This document shows, piece by piece, positions 1 to 7,400 of a DNA stretch of 64,000 nucleotides (positions are counted from its first letter, which is position 1; each line of letters starts with the position of its first letter). The notes beneath the pieces were generated by a model. The model saw only the letters and a list, made by a program, of their open reading frames with translations, made no database searches and was not told the DNA's origin. The DNA is from Verrucomicrobiaceae bacterium (GTDB lineage: Bacteria > Verrucomicrobiota > Verrucomicrobiia > Verrucomicrobiales > Verrucomicrobiaceae), in assembly GCA_016795465.1 (NCBI GenBank), contig JAEUHK010000106.1, positions 1 through 64,000 of the forward strand. The letters run 5' to 3'. The position numbers were made by a program, and so were the translations under genes.

Positions 1-612
1 ACGGTCCAAGAAACCCTCAAAACCACCCGTCTGCGCATCGGCACCCAAGCCCACAGCCTGACCCACGATGGAATGCGGTATTTTGGCCTCATGGAAATCC
101 ACGCCAAGAAAGCCAGTGACGACTATTGCTGGGTTCTTGGACTTCGGAACAGCCACGATAAGCAGTTCCCCGCAGGTATCGTTGCCGGTGCCAGTGTGTT
201 CGTTTGCGACAACCTCTCCTTCAGTGGTGAGATCAAATTCGCCCGCAAACACACCCGGTTCATCGTCCGAGACCTGCCTCAGCTCGTCAGTCGCTCCATC
301 GGTCTTCTGCTCGCCAAATGGCACGATCAAGACAAACGCATCGCCGCTTACAAAGAAGCCGAGATCACCGACACCGAAGCCCACGACCTCATCATCCGTG
401 CAACCGATGTCAGCGTGTGCTCCAACCGTTTGATCCCGGAAGTGCTTCATGAATGGCGCGAGCCCCGTCATGATGCCTTTGAGGGTCGTAACGTGTGGAG
501 CCTGTTCAACGCGTTCACCGAGTCCCTGAAAAACGGAAACCTCGCTGAACTACCCAAACGCACCGAAGCTCTCCATGGGCTGCTGGACACTCACGTCGGT
601 CTATCCGCGTGA
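1..612 (+). CDS. DUF932 (phage/plasmid-like) protein, C-terminal part
   Basis: The reading frame is open from base 1, so the gene starts left of the window and only its last 203 codons are seen; the internal ATG at 73 is not the likely start. The block around residues 46-80 (GLRNSHDK..FPAG...GASVFVCDNLSFSGE...RKHT) has the character of DUF932, a family of unknown function common on plasmids, phages and integrative elements. No catalytic motif is recognised. A strong intrinsic terminator follows directly, which separates it from the BREX operon. Its presence supports a mobile-element origin for the left part of the window. Family assignment is from recall of the conserved block, not a search. 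Confidence 0.7.
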   Translation, partial: TVQETLKTTRLRIGTQAHSLTHDGMRYFGLMEIHAKKASDDYCWVLGLRNSHDKQFPAGIVAGASVFVCDNLSFSGEIKFARKHTRFIVRDLPQLVSRSIGLLLAKWHDQDKRIAAYKEAEITDTEAHDLIIRATDVSVCSNRLIPEVLHEWREPRHDAFEGRNVWSLFNAFTESLKNGNLAELPKRTEALHGLLDTHVGLSA

Positions 613-615
613 AAA

Positions 616-652
616 GCGAAGCTCTTCTTCTTTGAAGGAGAGCTTTTCTTTA
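616..652 (+). terminator. Rho-independent terminator after the DUF932 gene
   Basis: Bases 619-629 pair with 635-645 (11 pairs including one T-G) around a five-base loop, followed by the T-rich run TTTTCTTT. It lies 6 bases after the stop codon of the upstream gene and should insulate the BREX operon from it. Confidence 0.75.
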
Positions 653-696
653 GGTGCTAGGCAGGTATCAGGACCTTTTTCTTGCGTATGGCATGT

Positions 697-720
697 TTCG
701 CCGGCATGATTGCCGGCGAA
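697..720. promoter_or_regulatory. Perfect 9-bp inverted repeat at the BREX operon start
   Basis: TTCGCCGGC (697-705) and GCCGGCGAA (712-720) are exact inverse complements separated by ATGATT. The element ends one base before the ATG at 721, the likely brxA start. It has no following T-run, so it is not a standard terminator. It could be an operator for a repressor or an mRNA hairpin that masks the start region; which of these is unknown. Confidence 0.5.
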
Positions 721-1542
721 ATGATTGATTTTCTTCTAACCGCTCCTTTTGGAGAGCATCCCCCACCATCGGCCACGCATTTTGGCTTTAGATTTGGTGC
801 AGGTGGTGGTCATGCCAGTAGAACTCTCATGCTGGATGAGTTGCAGACCCTGATGGATGCCACAGCGCATTCGAGTCCTTCCCCTGAGGATTGGCGCAGA
901 CTTTGTGTCGAGGACAACGTGCTAGCCAAGCCCACCCTCCATACCCGAGGAGCAACTCTTCAGCGCCTGCGTGAGATGTATGGCATGGACGACAAGATGC
1001 CGCTTTTCAGAGTCTTTCGAGCGCTATGGGAGGCAGAGAAGGAGGGGCGACCGCTGTTAGCCATGATTTTGGCCCTTTGCCGAGACCCGATTTTTCGTTT
1101 CAGCACACCTGTTATCCTCAAGGCGGCCCCTGGTGACCCGGTTCCGCGTGAGTTTTTTACCAACGCCTTCATGCAAGCAGTTGGTTCCAGATACAAAGAA
1201 AGCATGATAGACAAGCTTGTTCGACACGTCGGCTCCTCGTGGGTCCAGACTGGGCATTTGCGTGGTAGGGTTCATAAGACGCGTCAGAGGGTGGCGGTGA
1301 CTCCTGGAGCAGCAGCATTCGCGTTGTTGGCTGCATACCTTTTGGGCCTTCGGGGGCAGGCACTTTTCAACACGGTGTTTTGCCGACTGCTCGACGTTTC
1401 GGCGGAAGCGCTGCTGCCTCTGGTTCGTGAGGCTCGGCGTCTCGACATGCTGGAGCTTCGTGAATCAGGAGAAGTGATTGAAATCTCCTTCCCCAAGCTG
1501 ATCACAACCGACGAAACTTTTTTGACCTATGGCCAGAGTTGA
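721..1542 (+). CDS. brxA: BrxA-like BREX protein (DUF1819-type)
   Basis: First gene of the BREX operon, 273 residues from the ATG at 721; in-frame TTG 682, ATG 688 and ATG 706 would place the start before or inside the palindrome, so 721 is preferred. The segment EDNVLAKPTLHTRGATLQRLRE and the later run of helices resemble BrxA, a small helical DNA-binding protein present in type 1 BREX, though this copy is longer than the usual about 200 residues. It overlaps brxB by 14 bases, indicating translational coupling. Assignment rests on weak similarity plus position before brxB and brxC. The precise role of BrxA in phage exclusion is not settled. Confidence 0.7.
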   Translation: MIDFLLTAPFGEHPPPSATHFGFRFGAGGGHASRTLMLDELQTLMDATAHSSPSPEDWRRLCVEDNVLAKPTLHTRGATLQRLREMYGMDDKMPLFRVFRALWEAEKEGRPLLAMILALCRDPIFRFSTPVILKAAPGDPVPREFFTNAFMQAVGSRYKESMIDKLVRHVGSSWVQTGHLRGRVHKTRQRVAVTPGAAAFALLAAYLLGLRGQALFNTVFCRLLDVSAEALLPLVREARRLDMLELRESGEVIEISFPKLITTDETFLTYGQS

Positions 1543-2116
1543 TGACCTAGCCGAACGTTTCCATAAGCACGTCAGCGCTCCATGGCAAAAGAACCTGACG
1601 GGCGCAGAGCGAACCGTGTTCTTGGTTTATCCCAGAACTGACGAACGAAAGCTGCTGGCGCGCTTGCCTTTGTATGAAGAGAAAACACGGCAGGCTGGTC
1701 ATGGCTGGCGAGTGTTTTCATTCCACTCCCTCTTCAGCGAGTGGTTTGCCACATTAGATGCAGACCACCAGCAGGTGCTTCTGGATGAGCCTGAGTCCTT
1801 TCATTTGGAGATGGATCTGGATGGGCACCATGATTCCCCTTTCACACGCTACGTTGCCACAAAACTTCTCGAACTTCTTTCAGATGAAGCATCCGATGCC
1901 AACACAGTCATTGCACTAATCGGAGCCGGCAGCCTCTATGGCTTTACCCGACTTTCCGCAGTGCTGGACAGAGTGCGTCATGCACTCAGAGGTCAATTGC
2001 TGGTTTTCTTTCCAGGATCATTCGATGGCAGCCAGTATCGGCTGCTAGATGCCCGCGATGGCGCAAGCTACCTGGCAGTCCCAATCACACCCTTCAATGG
2101 TGCATTCGAGTCATGA
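1529..2116 (+). CDS. brxB: BrxB (DUF1788) BREX protein
   Basis: 195 residues, the normal size of BrxB. The N-terminal segment (LTGAERTVFLVYPRTDERKL) and the later stretch with IGAGSLYGF, LLVFFPGSF and YRLLDARDG fit the DUF1788 pattern. BrxB is a core protein of type 1, 5 and 6 BREX and is required for exclusion; its biochemical function is not known. It starts inside the end of brxA and its stop overlaps the brxC start (ATGA at 2113-2116), so the three are one transcript. Confidence 0.9.
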   Translation: MARVDDLAERFHKHVSAPWQKNLTGAERTVFLVYPRTDERKLLARLPLYEEKTRQAGHGWRVFSFHSLFSEWFATLDADHQQVLLDEPESFHLEMDLDGHHDSPFTRYVATKLLELLSDEASDANTVIALIGAGSLYGFTRLSAVLDRVRHALRGQLLVFFPGSFDGSQYRLLDARDGASYLAVPITPFNGAFES

Positions 2117-5100
2117 AAAACCGCGATCTCTTCAACAAAGACCCTCTGGACAACAAGCTACGCAATGATGGCGTTGCTCGCATAACCTCGTCCCACTCTG
2201 ACAACGAAGACGCCACGCTCCGTTACGAGCTGGAGAGCTTTGTTTGTGAAGGACAGTATGCCGATGGGTTGACGCGTATCCTTGAGTCCTTCCTTAAGGG
2301 GCTGAACTCCAGCTCACAGCAGGCTGTGTGGGTCAGCGGTTTTTATGGCAGCGGTAAGTCACATCTGGTCAAAATGCTTCACCACCTCTGGAACGACACC
2401 CAGTTCGCGGATGGGGCCACAGCCCGTGGTATTGCCGAGCTTCCAGATGGAGTGCGTGACTTGCTCACGGAGCTAAGCACCCATGGTCGGCGTAACGGAG
2501 GCCTCCACGCAGCTTCAGGAACACTGCCATCAGGCGGAAGCAAAAGTGTCCGCATGGCTGTGCTTGGCATTATTTGTCAGTCGGTCGGATTGCCTGCTGG
2601 TTATTCGCAGGCTCGATTTGTTTTATGGATGCGTCAGCACGGCATCGAAAAGAAGGTGATCGAATCACTCCAACAAGCAGGCACATCTCTGGATGCCACC
2701 TTGGACCATCTCTACACCAGCCCCCCGTTGGCTCGTGCCCTTTTGCAGGCTGATCCAGACTTTGCCAAGGATGAGAAAGATGCGCGTGCAACACTCAGAG
2801 CGCAGTTTCCAAACATCGAAGACATTGATACGGCCACGTTCATCAAGACGATTCGTGATGTGCTGGGAGATGCGGATGGTAAGCCGCCGCTCTCGGTGGT
2901 GATTCTGGATGAAGTTCAAATCTATATCGGTTCCTCTGACGACCGCTCGCAGGGCATCCAGGAAGTCGCTGAGGCATTGTGCAAACAACTCGATAGCCGC
3001 ATACTTCTCATTGGCACAGGCCAAACGGCCCTCACTGCGGGAATGCCATTGCTGCAGAAGTTCAGAGACCGCTTCACCATCCCCATTCAGCTCACAGATA
3101 CCGACGTGGAGACTGTAACCAGGCGTGTCGTGCTCCAGAAAAAGGCCTCGGCCACCTCGTTGATAAGGAAGAAGCTAGACGATAATGCAGGCGAGATCTC
3201 GCGTCATCTCGCAACAAGCCGGATTGCTTCTCGTCCGCAGGATCATGGACCTGATCTGGAGGATTATCCGCTTCTGCCTGTCCGCCGACGCTTTTGGGAG
3301 CAGGCATTGCGGGCTGTCGATGTCGCTGGAACGGCTTCTCAACTCCGCTCTCAGTTGCGCATCGTCCACGATGCCGTTGAGGAGACAGCCGAACTCGATG
3401 TCGGTCATGTGGTTTCGGGGGACTACTTCTTTGAGCAGCAAGCGGCTTCACTTCTGAACTCGGGTATCCTTATCCGTGATCACCATGAAACCATTGCCAA
3501 GCTCAATGACGGCACCCCTGCAGGCCGTCTGGCGCAACGCGTTTGTGGTCTGGTGTGGATGATCCGCAAGATGCCTCGCGAGGCCAGCACAGACATGAAG
3601 ATCCGCGCCACGGCGGATTCTCTTGCAGACCTGCTGATCACGGACCTGGCATCCGAGGGACCGGAGATCCGCAAAGAGCTTCCCATGCTTCTGGAGAAGC
3701 TCGTCAAGGAGGGCAAATTGATCAAAGTGGAGGGAGATGAATACAGCCTTCAGACTCGTGAGAGCAGTGAGTGGGATGCCGAGTTCCGCACCCGCCACGC
3801 CAAGCTAAAAGGCGACCTGACCAGTCTGGGCACAAAGCGCGGTGAGTTCCTTCGTGCAGCTTGTCAGCAAGCTCTGGGAGCGCTCAAAATTGCTCACCCT
3901 GGCAGTGCATCCAAAACCAATCGTGAGATGCTGCTTCACTTCGCATCCACCCTTCCGACCAACTTCTCCCCCGCAGTTCCAATCTGGGTGCGTGATGGCT
4001 GGGGCGCTACAGAGAAGGAAGCCTTGGCCGAGGCAAAGAAGGCTGGCTTGGACAGTCCTATTGTCTTCATTTGGATCGACAAAAAGGGCGGAGATGACCT
4101 GATCACGGCTTTGGTTGATGCGGACGCAGCACGGGGCACCATTGACGCGAAGGGCGTTCCTTCCACGGACGCTGCTCGTGAAGCTCAGGAGTCCATGAAG
4201 TCCCGCCTGGGTGATGCGGAGCGTCGCCGCGATGAACTCATTCGGGAAGCCGTTGATGCAGCTCGTGTCTGGGTTGGCGGTGGTTCTGACCAGCATGGCA
4301 TCCAGTTCAAAGACAAGGTGCTTTCCGCTGTGGAGGTGGCTCTCAGCCGCATGTTTCCCCGCTTCTCAGAGGCAGACTATGATGCTGCAAAGTGGAACTC
4401 CGTGATCAACCGGGCCAAGAATGGTGACGAAGCCGCTCTGGATGTGCTGAACTACAAGGGCAAACCCGAAGATCATCCCGTCTGCAAAGCCGTTCTAGCC
4501 GCCATTGGCTCAGGCAATAAAGGTCGTGACATTCGTTCGCTTCTGGAGGGCGGAGAGACGGGCTGGCCGCGTGATGCTGTGGATGCCGCCCTTATTCTCC
4601 TTCACACCTGCGGCACCATTTGCGCTTCAGCCAATGGCTCCCCAGTGCCATTGAAAGGTCTGGATCAGGCAAAAATCTCCATTTGTGATTTCACCTCGGA
4701 GTCGGCCCCCATCCAAGCAGGCCAGAAGATTAAGTTGCGGAAGATCTATGCGCTGGCCGGCATCAAGTGCAGCCCTGGTGAGGAAACCGTCAAGGCTCCC
4801 GATTTTATCCGCCACCTCCAAGATCTGGCCCAGCGTGCAGGTGGTCCAGCGCCACTGCCTTCCATTCCAGACACGAGCTGGTTGGACGCTATCAGGCACA
4901 AGGTTGGCAATGAGCAGCTCACCTCGATTCTCGCGCAGGAGAGCACCATCACAGAGGCATTGCAGAATTGGAAGAACGCTGCCGACCTGGCTTCTGAGCG
5001 ACAACCACGTTGGGAGGTTCTTCAACGTCTTCTCAAACACGCCGGGACACTGCCCGAGGCCGCCGCAAGTCAGGCCGAAGCAGATGCCATTGCCACTGCC

Positions 5101-5574
5101 AGAAGCATTTTGGCGACACCGGATGCCATACCCTCATTGGTAAAGACCGTTTCAAATCACCTTCGAGCCTCCCTCACTGCCGCTCATCAAAAGTTGGTGG
5201 AGACCTACACCGCAGAGGAGCAGAAGCTCAACGCCAGCTCTTCATGGAAATCCCTCACTGGATCTCAGCGTGCCGAACTGCTCGCAGCAGAGTCCCTGTC
5301 AGCTCCCGCTGTGTTGAATATTGGTGAGGAAAAGGCACTGCTCGACACCCTTGATCGTGCGCCACTCTCCACCTGGAGGACTCGTGCCGATGCTCTCATT
5401 CAGCAATTTGCCCGAGTGAACATAGCGGCTGCCAAGCTCCTGGAGCCCAAGATTCAACAGCTCCACCTCTCCAGCGGAACACTCAAGACCCCAGACGATG
5501 TCAAAAAGTGGCTCTCGGAACAAGAGGCTGAACTGCTCAAACAGCTCAAATCAGGCCCCATCGTTATCTCGTGA
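2113..5574 (+). CDS. brxC: BrxC, BREX P-loop ATPase
   Basis: 1153 residues, typical for BrxC (about 1,200). A Walker A motif GFYGSGKSH lies at residues 76-84 and a Walker B motif (VVILDEVQ) near 262-269, in an AAA+/DUF6079-like N-terminal domain. The remainder is long, helical and rich in Glu/Lys/Ala. BrxC is essential in BREX and is thought to power assembly or DNA handling of the complex that contains PglX, BrxB and PglZ. Its start codon overlaps the brxB stop. It is the last gene of the first sub-block: a 143-base gap with a structured element separates it from the next gene. Confidence 0.93.
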   Translation: MKNRDLFNKDPLDNKLRNDGVARITSSHSDNEDATLRYELESFVCEGQYADGLTRILESFLKGLNSSSQQAVWVSGFYGSGKSHLVKMLHHLWNDTQFADGATARGIAELPDGVRDLLTELSTHGRRNGGLHAASGTLPSGGSKSVRMAVLGIICQSVGLPAGYSQARFVLWMRQHGIEKKVIESLQQAGTSLDATLDHLYTSPPLARALLQADPDFAKDEKDARATLRAQFPNIEDIDTATFIKTIRDVLGDADGKPPLSVVILDEVQIYIGSSDDRSQGIQEVAEALCKQLDSRILLIGTGQTALTAGMPLLQKFRDRFTIPIQLTDTDVETVTRRVVLQKKASATSLIRKKLDDNAGEISRHLATSRIASRPQDHGPDLEDYPLLPVRRRFWEQALRAVDVAGTASQLRSQLRIVHDAVEETAELDVGHVVSGDYFFEQQAASLLNSGILIRDHHETIAKLNDGTPAGRLAQRVCGLVWMIRKMPREASTDMKIRATADSLADLLITDLASEGPEIRKELPMLLEKLVKEGKLIKVEGDEYSLQTRESSEWDAEFRTRHAKLKGDLTSLGTKRGEFLRAACQQALGALKIAHPGSASKTNREMLLHFASTLPTNFSPAVPIWVRDGWGATEKEALAEAKKAGLDSPIVFIWIDKKGGDDLITALVDADAARGTIDAKGVPSTDAAREAQESMKSRLGDAERRRDELIREAVDAARVWVGGGSDQHGIQFKDKVLSAVEVALSRMFPRFSEADYDAAKWNSVINRAKNGDEAALDVLNYKGKPEDHPVCKAVLAAIGSGNKGRDIRSLLEGGETGWPRDAVDAALILLHTCGTICASANGSPVPLKGLDQAKISICDFTSESAPIQAGQKIKLRKIYALAGIKCSPGEETVKAPDFIRHLQDLAQRAGGPAPLPSIPDTSWLDAIRHKVGNEQLTSILAQESTITEALQNWKNAADLASERQPRWEVLQRLLKHAGTLPEAAASQAEADAIATARSILATPDAIPSLVKTVSNHLRASLTAAHQKLVETYTAEEQKLNASSSWKSLTGSQRAELLAAESLSAPAVLNIGEEKALLDTLDRAPLSTWRTRADALIQQFARVNIAAAKLLEPKIQQLHLSSGTLKTPDDVKKWLSEQEAELLKQLKSGPIVIS

Positions 5575-5603
5575 ATTCCCCTCCCATTGCCATCGCAAAA
5601 AGA

Positions 5604-5663
5604 AACGCCCCGCTCCACGAGGGAGACAGGGCGTCAGGCCGGAGATGCTATCTCCAACGGGGC
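5604..5663. other. Structured multi-hairpin element between brxC and the NYN gene
   Basis: GCCCCG (5607-5612) can pair with CGGGGC (5658-5663), closing a roughly 57-base element that contains two inner hairpins: CTCC/GGGAG near 5613-5625 and a perfect GGAGAT-GCT-ATCTCC at 5641-5655. This resembles a three-way junction. No T-run follows, so it is not a simple terminator. It may be an RNA processing or attenuation element controlling the accessory NYN and TIR genes, or a small mobile or repeat element. Confidence 0.5.
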
Positions 5664-5717
5664 ATTCGCGATCATGAACTCAAAGCCCTCGATTCGTCAA
5701 TCTAAATTTTAACCCTC

Positions 5718-6338
5718 ATGGAACGCGTCATCACCTACATCGACGGCTTCAACCTCTACTTCGGCCTGCGCCAGAAAAGGTGGCAACGGTATTACTGGCT
5801 GGACGTGCTCGCTCTGTCACGCGCCTTGCTGAAGCCAACACAACAGTTGGAGATGGTTCGCTATTTCACCAGCAGGGTCACTGAGAAGCCCTCAGACCCT
5901 GGTCAGCCCCGCCGCCAGCACATTTACCTGGAAGCCCTGGAAACGCTGCCTCAGACCACCTTGCATTTTGGTCATTACCTCAGCAAACCAGCCACCTGCA
6001 AGTCGTGTGGCGCTCAATACACCAAGTATGAGGAGAAGATGACGGATGTGAACATTGCCATGGAGCTGTTGACGGATGCCCATCAGGACGCGTTCGATAC
6101 GGCCATTGTCATCTCGGGGGACAGTGATTTGACGGGACCGGTGCTCAAAATTCGGGATCTCTTCCCGACCAAGAAGGTCATCGTAGCCTTTCCACCCGAA
6201 AGAAGTTCAGACCAGCTCAAGCGTGCTGCTCACGGCCATTTCATCATTGGTCGCGCCAATCTCGCAGCCTCTCAGCTTCCAGATCCAGTGAGCAGCAAAA
6301 CTGGTTTTCCTCTGAAACGTCCAAGCAGTTGGGCCTAA
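5718..6338 (+). CDS. NYN-domain (PIN-like) ribonuclease, LabA/DUF88 type
   Basis: 206 residues. The N-terminus VITYIDGFNLY places Asp9 in the first acidic motif; Asp110 and Glu116 (KMTDVNIAMELL) and Asp135/Asp137 (ISGDSDL) complete the set of metal-binding acids of NYN nucleases. Cys94 and Cys97 form a CxxC in an insertion. NYN proteins are Mg2+-dependent RNases; here the gene lies inside the BREX operon, between brxC and pglX, 13 bases before the TIR gene. It is not a canonical BREX component. A role as an auxiliary RNA-cleaving effector is inference from position. Confidence 0.85.
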   Translation: MERVITYIDGFNLYFGLRQKRWQRYYWLDVLALSRALLKPTQQLEMVRYFTSRVTEKPSDPGQPRRQHIYLEALETLPQTTLHFGHYLSKPATCKSCGAQYTKYEEKMTDVNIAMELLTDAHQDAFDTAIVISGDSDLTGPVLKIRDLFPTKKVIVAFPPERSSDQLKRAAHGHFIIGRANLAASQLPDPVSSKTGFPLKRPSSWA

Positions 6339-6351
6339 CACCGCGGTCACC

Positions 6352-7395
6352 ATGTCCAAATCCATCTTCATCAGCCACTCTTCAGCAGACGAGCCGCTCG
6401 TGCAGAAGCTGGTCGATTCCATTCTCGGAAACGGATGTGAGGTCAGCAAGTCAGACATTTTCTGCACCACGCTGCCAGGAATGAAGATCCCTGCGGGCAC
6501 CCGCAACTACATTGAGGCGATCCGACAGGAAGCCGAGCACCCGAAGCTCTTCATTCTCGTGATCAGCCCGAACTACTTGGAGAGCAAGTTTTGCCTCTGC
6601 GAACTAGGTGCCGCCTGGGCATCGGGACTGCCTCTGTTTCCATTTGTGGTCCCGCCCCTGAAGAAATCCGAGGTCAGGGTCACGTTGGCCGTCACCCAGT
6701 CTGGATTGATAGACGACAGTGACTTCTTGGATGAGTTCCGGGACAAGGTAAAAGAGTTTCACACCACCTCAGTCACCACAGGTGCCTGGAACGCAGCGAA
6801 GCAGGCCTTCCTCAAAGCCCTGCCTGACATTATTGATTCACTCCCTGAGCCCCAGAAAGTCGACAAATCGCTCTTGGACAAAGCCCAGCAAGACTTCGTG
6901 GAAGCCACAGACGAGATTGCCAGACGCGACACTACGATAGAAAAGCTCACCGCTCAGATTGCTGCTCTAGAGAAGGTGAAAGACAAGGCAGGCGTGGCTA
7001 AGGTGAGAGCTGAGCATTCGGATGATGCAGTCGAGCTTGCGAACTTAATCAAGGAGGCCAAGAGAGCTCTCAAGAAGCTCCAAAGCGCAACGCCCTATGT
7101 GCTCTTTTGCGACTCAAAGGGAGATCCCGCCATTTTCAACTCTTCTTGGAGCCCGCAGGTGGACCGAGCGTTGGATTCCAACGAAATACGTTATGCCGAT
7201 CCAGGCTTTAAGCCGAACTTTGACAAATCCAAAGTCGCCGAGGCTTCTGAAGCCGTAGATGCTCTAAGAGGGTTCATTCGGGATGGCGATCATCAAGAAG
7301 CCATCACCGACTTCCAGGAAGAGGAAGAAGTTGAGTTGGACCTCCGCGACTTCGGTTGCTGGCGCAAGCTCTTCCACGTTTCCGATCCCACCTGA
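6352..7395 (+). CDS. TIR-domain protein with coiled coil, BREX-embedded
   Basis: 347 residues. Residues 3-130 form a bacterial TIR domain: it opens with SIFISHSSADEPLVQKL, and CLCELGAAWA contains Glu84 at the position of the catalytic glutamate of NAD-hydrolysing TIRs. Residues about 175-245 are a predicted coiled coil (heptad-like, Glu/Lys/Ala rich), followed by a C-terminal domain of about 100 residues that I do not recognise and that may be the sensor. TIR enzymes in defence deplete NAD+ or make cyclic ADP-ribose signals. It starts 13 bases after the NYN gene and ends 5 bases before pglX, so it is transcribed with BREX. Confidence 0.88.
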   Translation: MSKSIFISHSSADEPLVQKLVDSILGNGCEVSKSDIFCTTLPGMKIPAGTRNYIEAIRQEAEHPKLFILVISPNYLESKFCLCELGAAWASGLPLFPFVVPPLKKSEVRVTLAVTQSGLIDDSDFLDEFRDKVKEFHTTSVTTGAWNAAKQAFLKALPDIIDSLPEPQKVDKSLLDKAQQDFVEATDEIARRDTTIEKLTAQIAALEKVKDKAGVAKVRAEHSDDAVELANLIKEAKRALKKLQSATPYVLFCDSKGDPAIFNSSWSPQVDRALDSNEIRYADPGFKPNFDKSKVAEASEAVDALRGFIRDGDHQEAITDFQEEEEVELDLRDFGCWRKLFHVSDPT

Positions 7396-7400
7396 TTGCC

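Noticed and set aside
7356..7400. Upstream ATG for pglX inside the TIR gene
   Set aside because: It would overlap the TIR coding region by 40 bases, and the extra 15 residues do not look like a PglX N-terminus. ATG 7401 gives the expected start.
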